In this document: positions 6,718-15,600 of the stretch, in pieces
How positions within the stretch are numbered: the first letter of the stretch is position 1
How the letters are laid out: each line of letters begins with the position of its first letter
Assembly: GCA_964629965.1 (NCBI GenBank)
Contig: CAZVRZ010000105.1
Coordinates: forward strand, 1 to 19,221
Direction: 5' to 3'
Source of the DNA: CAZVRZ01 sp964629965
GTDB lineage: Bacteria > Chloroflexota > Anaerolineae > Anaerolineales > UBA4823
DNA length: 19,221 bases
The notes under the pieces: generated by a model
Databases searched by the model: none
Told to the model about the DNA's origin: nothing
What the model saw: only the letters and a program-made list of their open reading frames with translations
Position numbers and translations under genes: made by a program

Positions 6718-8343
6718 ATGACTTCCCAAAACAAATACCAATGGTGGCAAACCGGGGTTATTTACCAGATCTACCCACGCAGCTATCAAGACAGCAACGC
6801 CGATGGCATCGGCGATCTGCCTGGAATCATACAACGATTAAACTATCTTGGCGATGTCCTGGGGGTAGATGCCATCTGGCTATCGCCATTCTACCCCTCG
6901 CCCATGGCTGATTTTGGATATGATGTTGCAAATTACACTGCTGTCGATCCGATGTTTGGCACACTGGATGATTTTGACCGCCTGGTCGCCGAGGCGCATA
7001 AGCGAAAGATAAAGATCGTCATCGATTGGGTACCCAACCACTCTTCCGACCAACACGCCTGGTTTATCGAATCGCGCTCGGGGCGTAACAGCCCTAAACG
7101 AGATTGGTATGTTTGGCGTGACCCCAAACCCAACGGTGAGTTTCCCAATAACTGGTTAAGCCTGTTCGGAGGACCAGCCTGGGAATGGGATGAGACTACC
7201 CAACAGTATTACTTACACTCATTTCTCAAAGAACAGCCCGATCTCAATTGGCGCAACCCTGATACCAAAAATGCTATGTTAGATGTGGTCCGCTTCTGGC
7301 TCGAGCGAGGCGTGGACGGGTTCCGCATCGATGTAGCACACTTTATTATGAAAGACCCCGATCTACGAGACAATCCCCACAACCCGGAGGGCGGCGGTGA
7401 CTTTGCAGCAGGAGAGTACGGCAAATATCTGCACATCAACGATAAAGGCCACCCCGATGTACATGGAACATTTCGGGAGATCCGGGCGGTATTGGATGAG
7501 TACAGCCGCACTTCTCCGCGCTATTCAGTTGGCGAGATCCACGTTGCCGATTGGAATGATTGGGTCAAGTATTATGGAGAAAAATTGGATGAGCTGCATA
7601 TGCCGTTCAACTTTTCATTGCTGCGCTTCACCCCCTGGAAACCGGCAGATGTGCAAAGCTCCGTAGAGGCTTTGGAGGCGGCTCTTCCACCAGGAGCCTG
7701 GCCCAACTATGTACTGGGTAATCATGATGAACCGCGCCTGGCATCGCGTTTTGGGAAAGCCCAGGCTCGAGTGGCCGCCATGCTGCTACTCACCTTAAGA
7801 GGTACTCCCACTCTTTATCAGGGCGACGAACTAGGTATGGAGAATGTGGAAATTCCCTACGGACAGCAAAAGGATCCCTTTGGACTGCGCGTTCCAGGCT
7901 ATGGGAGGGATCTCTGCCGCACACCCATGCAATGGACAGACGGTGAGAATGCCGGCTTTTCAGAGGCCGGGGTACAAACCTGGCTGCCGCTTTCATCGGA
8001 TTACCAAAAAGAAAACGTGGCCCGGGAACTGGAAGATCCGAAATCTTTCCTGAACCTGTACCGAAAACTGCTGGCAATACGCCGGACGGAACGCGCTCTG
8101 AACCAGGGCAGCTTCCACGTGGCAGGCAAAACTACGGAAGCGTGCTTATCTTACCTGCGAGAGGCGGATGGTAAAGCCTTCCTGGTGACACTCAACTTTA
8201 GCCACCAGGCAGCACAACCGGCGCTCAATATCCAGGGGCAAGCATGGATCCGGGCCAGCACGCACATGGACCGCCAGGGAACAACGGACCTGGCAAATCT
8301 ATCCCTGCGCGCCGATGAGGGGTTGATCCTGGAACCTCTGTAA
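6718..8343 (+). CDS. Cytoplasmic GH13 alpha-glucosidase / oligo-1,6-glucosidase family
   Basis: A 541-residue exo-acting GH13 enzyme that should release glucose from the non-reducing ends of malto- or isomalto-oligosaccharides in the cytoplasm, as there is no signal peptide. Visible signatures are WWQTGVIYQIYPRSYQDSNADG near the N-terminus, region I DWVPNH (103-108), region V QPDLN (173-177), region II GFRIDVAHF with nucleophile D205, region III GEIH with E273, and region IV GNHDEPR with D337. QPDLN places it in the oligo-1,6-glucosidase group. Val206 after the nucleophile is the residue found in alpha-1,6-active members, whereas Ala or Thr is frequent in strict alpha-1,4 enzymes, but this does not settle specificity. 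Length is typical. A strong AAGGAG precedes the ATG. It leads the rightward operon. Confidence 0.9.
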   Translation: MTSQNKYQWWQTGVIYQIYPRSYQDSNADGIGDLPGIIQRLNYLGDVLGVDAIWLSPFYPSPMADFGYDVANYTAVDPMFGTLDDFDRLVAEAHKRKIKIVIDWVPNHSSDQHAWFIESRSGRNSPKRDWYVWRDPKPNGEFPNNWLSLFGGPAWEWDETTQQYYLHSFLKEQPDLNWRNPDTKNAMLDVVRFWLERGVDGFRIDVAHFIMKDPDLRDNPHNPEGGGDFAAGEYGKYLHINDKGHPDVHGTFREIRAVLDEYSRTSPRYSVGEIHVADWNDWVKYYGEKLDELHMPFNFSLLRFTPWKPADVQSSVEALEAALPPGAWPNYVLGNHDEPRLASRFGKAQARVAAMLLLTLRGTPTLYQGDELGMENVEIPYGQQKDPFGLRVPGYGRDLCRTPMQWTDGENAGFSEAGVQTWLPLSSDYQKENVARELEDPKSFLNLYRKLLAIRRTERALNQGSFHVAGKTTEACLSYLREADGKAFLVTLNFSHQAAQPALNIQGQAWIRASTHMDRQGTTDLANLSLRADEGLILEPL

Positions 8344-8346
8344 AAA

Positions 8347-8385
8347 GCAATACGCAGGTTATTGCATCCATTCGGAGAAAACCGA
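8347..8385 (+). promoter_or_regulatory. Intercistronic hairpins between GH13 and GH31
   Basis: GCAATA (8347-8352) pairs with TATTGC (8360-8365) around a 7-base loop just after the GH13 stop. A small TCGG/CCGA stem (8372-8375 with 8382-8385) then contains the GGAG of the GH31 ribosome site. They could tune GH31 translation or transcript stability; both stems are short. Confidence 0.3.
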
Positions 8386-8387
8386 TT

Positions 8388-10967
8388 ATGAAAAAGAGTA
8401 TCGGTAAGACTGTGCTGCTGGCCGGTACAGTACTGGCAGTCATACTACTGGTTACCGCAGTATTGCTCTGGCGCGGCCAGCAAAGCAGAAGAACCAGCAT
8501 CAAACAGGTTATTTATCAGGCAGGCAGCGAGTACCTGGTGGTGGAAGCGCTGGATGATGATCTGATCCACTTCGAGTTCACTGCTCACCCAACAAATATA
8601 TCAACACCTGGGCAATCACTACCCACATCGCCCATGGTACAGAAGAACGATTACGAAGGGCCGCTGCGCTTCCGAGATAATGGCAAAGGTATATTGGAAA
8701 CCAAGGATCTCAAGATCCAGATCGATCCGCGATCCTTGTGCATCGCCGTCACAGATAAAACCTTTCACCCGGCAGCGCTCTTGGCAACCACCTGCCCGGC
8801 CCTGGAACAGCCCACTACATTAAAAATACTTACCATATCGGCCGAAAACACCGGCTATATCTATGGCCTGGGTGAACAGTTCGAAATGCCCGTGTCGGAT
8901 AACCTGAACTGGTTAGGGGATAAACGCGCCTCAACCAACAGCCAGGGCAATGCCATGCTCAGCTTCTTTGGTGGATCGGTCGGTAATGCCCAATTTCCCA
9001 TCCTATACGCGCTGGACAACAACGGCAAGAATTTTGCCATGTTCTTCGACCATCCCTACGCTCAGCGGTGGAGTTTTGATCTGAATCCTTGGGAATTGCG
9101 CACCTCGGGCCAAGACCTGCACTGGTATTTCTTGAGCGGGCCTGACCTGCCCGACCTGCGCCAGGATTATATGGAAATGGTAGGCAATCCTCCTGTGCCG
9201 CCTAAGAAAATGTTTGGCTTGTGGATCTCTGAATACGGCTTTGACTCCTGGCAAGAACTGGATGATGTTCTGCGTACCCTGCAGGAACGCCGTTTTCCGG
9301 TGGATGGCGCCGTGATGGACCTGCAATGGTTCGGCGGCATCGAACCAACGGACCAGAGTCATATGGGCTCGCTGAGATGGGATACCGACCGTTTTCCTGA
9401 GCCGAAGGCCAAGATCGCCGCGTTGTCGAAGCAAGGAATCGGCCTGATGACCATCGAAGAATCCTATATTGCCCAAAACCTGCCCGAGTTTACCGACCTG
9501 CAGAGGCGCGGCTACCTGGTGCGCACGTGCGCCACCTGCGAGGCATCCACTCTACTTAACCAATGGTGGGGCAGCGGCGGCATGATGGATTGGACGAACC
9601 CTGGCGGCAGCGACTACTGGCATGATCTCAAACGCCAGCCCCTGATCGATATGGGTATCTTGGGATATTGGACCGACCTGGGCGAGCCAGAAATGTACAA
9701 TTCGGGCTCGTATTATTACGGCGACCCTGAGGAAAACCTGCACAGCCAGAACGATATGCACAACCTGTATAATTTCGCGTGGAGCGAGAGCATCGCCCGC
9801 GGTTACCAGCGCAACGGCGTCGAACGCAGGCCATTTATTCTATCGCGTTCAGGCACTTCCGGCATCCAACGGTTTGGCGCGGTCATGTGGTCGGGCGATA
9901 TTGGCTCAAACCTGGTGAGCCTGGCGGCCCATGTGACCGCTCATTCCCATATGTCATTCTCCGGCATGGATTATTTCAGCTCAGACACGGGCGGTTTTCA
10001 CAGGTATTCGGCTGGAGAAAATATAGATGAAATATACACCAAGTGGTTGGCAGTCTCTGTTTTGTTCGATGTCCCCGTGCGCCCACATACAGAAAACCTG
10101 TGCAATTGCAAAGAGACTGCCCCAGACCGGGTTGGCGACCGTCTTAGTAACCTGGCCAATGTACGCCTGCGCTATGAACTGCTGCCCTATTTTTACTCGC
10201 TGGCGCACCTGGCTTACTGGAAGGCAGAACCAGTATCGCCAGCGCTGGTATTTTACTATCAAGAGGATCCCAATGTGCGTTCTCTGGCCGATGAAAAATT
10301 GATCGGGCGGTCGCTGCTGGCTGCGCCGGTAACCAAAGTGGGCGAGTTTTCTCGCCGAGTGTACCTGCCGGCTGGCGCCTGGATCAATTATCACTCCCTG
10401 GAATGGATCGACAGCCAGGGGGAATGGCTGGAGAACGTGAGTACACAATATGATGGATTGTTCCGCGTTCCTCTCTTCGTACGGGCGGGCAGCATCCTGC
10501 CTTTGATGTATGTGGACGAACAAACCAAGAATACGCTGGGGAAGCGCCTGGATCAAGAAAAACACGATGAATTGATCATGCGCGTTTTTCCTTCTCCGGA
10601 GGCAACTTCATTCACAATCTACGAAGATGATGGGCAAACGATTGCTTACCAAAGAGGCGCAGTAAGAACGACCCGGATCGATCAGAAAATGAATGGCTCG
10701 AAGGTGATCGTCACCATACAGGCTGCCAGCGGTGAATATGCCGAGGCGCCGAAAAATCGCACTAACATCGTGCAGATCGTCTTGCAGTCAGGCAGCGTTT
10801 CGAATGTTCGCCTGGATGGCGCTGACTTGCCACGACTGGGATCTCAGGCAGAGTTTGAAACCGCCGAACAAGGCTGGATCATCCTGGACGATCACCTGGC
10901 ACTGGCAAAATCCAATCGGATCGCTGTGGAAACTGCCAAAACTTTCGAGTTCACCCTGGAACAATGA
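8388..10967 (+). CDS. Membrane-anchored GH31 alpha-glucosidase or transglucosylase
   Basis: An 859-residue GH31 enzyme acting outside the cell on alpha-glucosides. A basic N-terminus and one hydrophobic helix (about 8-28) with no lipobox indicate an uncleaved anchor. An N-terminal beta-sandwich (about 38-250) contains GYIYGLGEQF (157-166). In the barrel, MDLQW (310-314) is the substrate-binding strand, D430 in YWTDLGEPE is the predicted nucleophile, and D504 in WSGD is the predicted acid/base. The nucleophile motif differs from the WxDMNE of classic alpha-glucosidases. Beta-domains follow to the C-terminus. Two close cysteine pairs (CATC near 381, CNC near 572) are unusual for an exported enzyme. 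GGAG precedes the ATG, 44 bases after the GH13 stop, and a terminator follows. The exact linkage specificity cannot be read from sequence. Confidence 0.88.
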   Translation: MKKSIGKTVLLAGTVLAVILLVTAVLLWRGQQSRRTSIKQVIYQAGSEYLVVEALDDDLIHFEFTAHPTNISTPGQSLPTSPMVQKNDYEGPLRFRDNGKGILETKDLKIQIDPRSLCIAVTDKTFHPAALLATTCPALEQPTTLKILTISAENTGYIYGLGEQFEMPVSDNLNWLGDKRASTNSQGNAMLSFFGGSVGNAQFPILYALDNNGKNFAMFFDHPYAQRWSFDLNPWELRTSGQDLHWYFLSGPDLPDLRQDYMEMVGNPPVPPKKMFGLWISEYGFDSWQELDDVLRTLQERRFPVDGAVMDLQWFGGIEPTDQSHMGSLRWDTDRFPEPKAKIAALSKQGIGLMTIEESYIAQNLPEFTDLQRRGYLVRTCATCEASTLLNQWWGSGGMMDWTNPGGSDYWHDLKRQPLIDMGILGYWTDLGEPEMYNSGSYYYGDPEENLHSQNDMHNLYNFAWSESIARGYQRNGVERRPFILSRSGTSGIQRFGAVMWSGDIGSNLVSLAAHVTAHSHMSFSGMDYFSSDTGGFHRYSAGENIDEIYTKWLAVSVLFDVPVRPHTENLCNCKETAPDRVGDRLSNLANVRLRYELLPYFYSLAHLAYWKAEPVSPALVFYYQEDPNVRSLADEKLIGRSLLAAPVTKVGEFSRRVYLPAGAWINYHSLEWIDSQGEWLENVSTQYDGLFRVPLFVRAGSILPLMYVDEQTKNTLGKRLDQEKHDELIMRVFPSPEATSFTIYEDDGQTIAYQRGAVRTTRIDQKMNGSKVIVTIQAASGEYAEAPKNRTNIVQIVLQSGSVSNVRLDGADLPRLGSQAEFETAEQGWIILDDHLALAKSNRIAVETAKTFEFTLEQ

Positions 10968-10973
10968 TGGAGG

Positions 10974-11007
10974 CTGTCAATAAAACCTTTTGACAGTTTC
11001 TCTTCTT
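10974..11007 (+). terminator. Rho-independent terminator of the GH13-GH31 operon
   Basis: CTGTCAA (10974-10980) and TTGACAG (10990-10996) form a 7-bp stem with a 9-base loop, followed by TTTCTCTTCTT. It begins 6 bases after the GH31 stop. A further TTGACAG copy lies at 11005-11011. On the minus strand no T-run follows, so it serves the rightward operon. Confidence 0.7.
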
Positions 11008-11016
11008 GACAGGGAG

Positions 11017-12624
11017 TCATTTGCCAGAACAGGGTGCATCCACTGCCGGAGCGTCTGCCGGACGATAAACACGCGTGTTGGCCAGCATTTCTGATACCAC
11101 ATAATTCCGGCTAATTTCCTGAAACATGAGCGGCGTCCAACGTTCAACGGGCTGGTACTTGCCTTGCCAATAATGGATCAAGATCAGCGAAAACTCTTTG
11201 TTACGGATGGAACGCAGCAGCGGTTCCTGATCCCATTTACCATCGTTGGCCAGTTGAGTCACTTCAAACGGCTGTATATACAACGGGATTCCATTCAATA
11301 CTAATAGATCCATATTCTCATCTGCCAGCACAGGCGGACAGGCCCGGGTGATATTTTCTTCCAGACGGTGCAACTCGGGTAACCGGTCATAATGTATGCG
11401 AATGTCAGAAATATATTGGTTGAAAGTTACTGGCAGCATCAGGGCAACTTGCATCACCAGGTACGCCAACGCCAGGAAGCGGACGGTATGCCAGGGCTGC
11501 TGCGTATCGACCCAAAATACCGCGTAACCGGCCACCAGGCTCAAGGCGGCGCACAACTCAAGGTAATAATTTACGTTCGAACCGATCTTCCCAATAGTGA
11601 GAGAGGAGAGGGAGGCGCCAACCAGGTAGGCAGCCACCAGAGGCCAGGCAGTCGAAATGTGGGGAAGCAGGGAGAGAGAAGATTCCCGGCACACAAACCA
11701 CATCCCCGCTAGCAAGCCTGCTCCCAAATAAAACAGTAAGCCCAGGGTGCGCAGTAACTGATTGAGGTGATCCAATAAGCGCTCTCGGCCAAACGCGTTG
11801 ACGTTGGCAGTAACAATATTGTAGTAAAAGCCGCCATGAGTCAGGCTGTTCAGCAACATGAACAAAACGAGAGACAATCCACCTACAACTGCCGTCAAAC
11901 ACAGGGCATGGTGCAGGCCAAGGCGAAATTTTTCCTGTCCCAACAGCAGCATGGCAAAAGCGCCCAACGGAGCAGCCAGTGCGTAGGATTGACGAGTAAA
12001 AATGGCCGCCACCAGGAATAACGCTCCAAGACTGCTCTGCCAATTCCAGCCTTTTTCGCTTCGCATCCCGCTCGACAATAAAGCCAGGCCAACCGCACTT
12101 AAGGCCAGCGCCAGCAAGTCGATCCGGGCAAAACCAGACCATTTCGCGACATAGGGCATCGCCAGGAAAAACAACCCAGTAACCAACGCCGAACGGTGAT
12201 GCCCGGTGAGGTTATAAAACAGCCAGGCGAGGCAAGCAGCCGCGGCCCAGGCACTCAGAGAAGACACCAAGCGCCCAGCCCAAAGGCCAGGGCCAACCAT
12301 CTTAACAAGCAACGCCAACACGAGCACATAGATGGGGGGATAATTGGAAATCGTATAAGGCGGGATCGATAGATCAAGACGATAAATATTTTGTCCACTT
12401 GCCAGCCGCGTCGCCTGATCGATCAAGGGCGCTTCCCCGTAATCCAGTGAATAGGGATAAGCAATTGCCAGTCCTTGCACAACCAGGGTGACAATGACCG
12501 CCGTTGACAAGAACAACAACAGAAGCTTGCGGGCAAGCTCTTCGAGGTTGAAACCAACTGCCCGATCTAAGGAAGTAATTCGCTTGAAGATGCTCGCTTT
12601 GAAGATTCCGAACTGCGTTGGCAT
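11017..12624 (-). CDS. GT-C-type polytopic membrane protein, putative glycosyltransferase
   Basis: A 535-residue integral membrane protein with roughly ten to twelve hydrophobic helices (first about 34-56) and a C-terminal soluble part from about residue 415. The first external loop carries DYGEAP (61-66) and then NYPPIY (94-99). An acidic D-x-x-E type motif in this loop is what GT-C enzymes (ArnT/PMT-like, using lipid-linked sugars) use for catalysis. The soluble tail, with LADENMDLLVLNG and GKWDQEPLLRSIRN, recurs in Chloroflexi proteins of this type, to my recollection. Donor and acceptor are unknown. The frame overlaps the upstream cyclase-like gene by 58 bases, so expression is probably coupled. 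No good Shine-Dalgarno is seen at the ATG at 12624 and no better in-frame start was found, so the exact start is uncertain. Confidence 0.75.
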   Translation of the reverse strand: MPTQFGIFKASIFKRITSLDRAVGFNLEELARKLLLLFLSTAVIVTLVVQGLAIAYPYSLDYGEAPLIDQATRLASGQNIYRLDLSIPPYTISNYPPIYVLVLALLVKMVGPGLWAGRLVSSLSAWAAAACLAWLFYNLTGHHRSALVTGLFFLAMPYVAKWSGFARIDLLALALSAVGLALLSSGMRSEKGWNWQSSLGALFLVAAIFTRQSYALAAPLGAFAMLLLGQEKFRLGLHHALCLTAVVGGLSLVLFMLLNSLTHGGFYYNIVTANVNAFGRERLLDHLNQLLRTLGLLFYLGAGLLAGMWFVCRESSLSLLPHISTAWPLVAAYLVGASLSSLTIGKIGSNVNYYLELCAALSLVAGYAVFWVDTQQPWHTVRFLALAYLVMQVALMLPVTFNQYISDIRIHYDRLPELHRLEENITRACPPVLADENMDLLVLNGIPLYIQPFEVTQLANDGKWDQEPLLRSIRNKEFSLILIHYWQGKYQPVERWTPLMFQEISRNYVVSEMLANTRVYRPADAPAVDAPCSGK

Positions 12625-15600
12625 TCCACGACTTCTTTCATACCTGCCTGGATCGAGCGGTGCAAAGCAATATTCAAATAGGTCTGCCGGTAAAGATTGT
12701 CAAGCGGGATCAGATCATGCTTACGCATCATCTCGCAATAAGCAGCCTCTGCCTGTCTGACGCTTTCATCACATTGATCATTAGCTGCCAAAGCCCGGCT
12801 GTAGAAATATAATACTTCCTCAGAAGAACATTCAATAATCTGGACAAAGCCAAACTGCTGGTAAATCTCATAAGCCTGGAGCGAAGCGCCCAAGGCCTGC
12901 CGGTAAAAAGACTTGCGCTTTTCATCATCCATCTCAAGGCCGGCTAAACCCAGATAAGACTGGCACATCTGGCAGTTGGCTGCCAGTGCGTACTGGCGCG
13001 AAACCAGCTTCTCGCCTGCCAGCCAAGTCACTTTTTGGGCGGCAGCCAGAGCCTGCTCATAATCAGACCAGGCGCCCAATTTGTTTCGCAGAATAGACTC
13101 TACCAAGCCCAAACCAGCCCGGCCGATATCCGAAACATCCAGGGCAGCTTTGGGACGAGCCAATTCCAGGTTGTCCTGGGCAGCATCCAGATTTCCAAGG
13201 GCGATCTGGAGCTGCGCCAGGCGCAGGCGTGGGTAAAGACTGTGGGTCAAGTTTTGGGTGATCTCCACCGATTGGTGAGTGAGCTTCAGGGCCTTTTCGT
13301 AATCTCCCAAGTAAAGCCCTTGTACCTGGGCACAAGACATCAACAAAAAGCCTTCTGATAACCGATCGCCGATCTCACGACTGATCTGTAAACGCTTTAA
13401 TTCATAATCGGTCAATAAGCGATAGTAATCGCCATCTCGCTCATATTTTTCACCGATGGCGCTTAACAGGCGCATCTCTGTACGCTTGTCGTTCAACTTG
13501 TGACAGACGGCCAAGGCTGCATCCAAATAACTGGCGCTGCTTTGGACATCGTCCATGCCATAGCTGGAGCCAATGCCGAGCAAAAGATTGACTTCGATAT
13601 TTAGATCTCCCAATTCGCGAGCCAGATCTAAGGCGCGTTCAGACACATCACGCCAGCGCTCATCGCGCATTGCGTTATACAAAACAGAAAGGGCTATCAA
13701 ACTTCGCAGCTCACGATGCCGATCACCGACCTTCTGAGCCAACTGCAAGGCCTGCTCGGCCATAGGAATACCCAGCCGAGCATGCTCACGGGTTTCAAAA
13801 CCATGCACCTCGGGCTGACATAACAGGGCATCGATCAACCAGGCAGGATCATCGCCCATCAGGTGAGCCAGAGGAATCAAAGCCTCGGCGTCATCATCCG
13901 AAGCCTCTACGTTGCCCATCAGGCCATGCAAACGATGACGCATATTCAGCACTTCAAACATTTGTGTATGAACGGCATAGCGTTGATTATCCGAAACGGC
14001 AACAGCCAGCATTTGCTCAAGCAGCTCATAGGCGCGATTACAATGACGAAGCGCTTCCGAATTAGCATAGATGTTACGAGCCTGCTCCGCCGCGCCCAAC
14101 GTGTAAAACAACTCCTTGTGCGAGTCGCCGGCCTGGCGATATTGGTAAGCAATCAGGCTTTCATACTGGCGTCGAGTTTCATTGCCAACCATTTCCTCAA
14201 AAAATACGGCCACCCTGGCATGGCTGCTTGTGCGAGGTCCGGTCAACATGCTATCATAAGCAGCATCTCGAAGCAAAGAAGAGCTGAAATAATACTCCAT
14301 GCCCAATTCGGGCACGCGATTACGTTCAACAATCAAATTTTCCCGCTGCAACAGGATCAAATGGTCTCTCAAAGGGAGTTCTGCACCAGCAAGCGCCTGC
14401 AATACGTCGGACCAGAAAAGCTGTCCAATAACGGCAGCCAATTGTAAAACATGGCGAGTTTCTGTAGGCAGCCGGTCAATGCGCGCCCGCACCAGGCGCA
14501 TCAGGCTGCCGGGGAGATCCAGCGATGAGATGGGGCGCTCCAATTTCACCGACTGGGTTTCATGATCTTGAACCAGAACACCGCTTTCGAATAAGGAGCG
14601 TACCAACTCCTGAATGTAGTAGGGGTTACCTCCCGATGTTTCAACTAACAGCCGGCGAGTCTCTTCCGGTAAAACCGATGGGCCGAGAATCGCATCGATC
14701 AACATGTTACTCTGCGCGTCTGTTAAGGGAGACAACTCCAGGTCTGTCAAGCGATGCGGGTAATCGGTCTCTATGCGATGGATGAATTCCCACGAAGGCG
14801 CCGTCCGGTCTGGGCGTAGAACAAGGATGAACAACAAGGCTGCTGTGTCCACCAGAGGCAGACAATATTCCATAAGCTGTATCGAGGTTGTATCCGCCCA
14901 CTGCAGATCAGCTACCAGCAGCATGAGAGGCCCGCGTTGAACCATTGCATCCACCCAACTGCGTAGAGTCCAGAAAAATTGCTGGCGGAGCTGCTCAGCA
15001 TCCAGGTAACGCACTTTATCAGAATAAGGCGATTCGACCGGCAAGCCCAAGAAACGGCACAGGTAGGGATAATAATCATTTAAACGATCGCCCCACAACG
15101 ACTGGCTGTCTTCTCTCAATTTCTGCTGGATATGTTCCTCCGATGCCGCCTGCTCCACGCCCAGCCAACCATGCAGCAGAGTGATCCACATGGCAAATGG
15201 CCTGGAACGATCATATGAACGACAGCGGGTACGAAATGACAGGATAGCGCTGGGGGTTGATTGGCCCATTTCGGCCAATAGTGCTTCCTGGCGGACGAAA
15301 TGCTGGCGAAGCCTAGTCACCAGGAACGATTTACCCAGCCCGGCTTCACCGCTAAGCGTGACGATACCGCCTCGTCCCTGGCTCAAATCAGTCATGGCGA
15401 TTTTCAGGCTCTCGAACTCTTTTTCTCGACCAATCAGAGGAACACGATAATCTGACGTTTCCAGCGCCGGAGAACGTTCACTCTCCAGCCGGGTAGATAT
15501 CGGGCGATATACTTCCAAGGGATGACTGACGCCTTTAATTGAGATCTTACCAAGCGACAGCCATTCGAATTGTGAAGGGACCAAACGATAAGTATAATCG

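Noticed and set aside
9981..10565. 194-codon open frame on the minus strand inside the GH31 gene
   Set aside because: It is antisense to conserved GH31 catalytic sequence and shows no recognisable motif, so it is taken as a shadow frame.
10974..11011. TTGACAG copies as a short direct or inverted repeat of a mobile element
   Set aside because: Two of the copies form the stem of the terminator after GH31. No transposase or longer repeat is present.
13863..14447. 194-codon open frame on the plus strand inside the cyclase-like gene
   Set aside because: It is antisense to a well-supported protein, has no ribosome site or domain, and its composition looks like a shadow frame.
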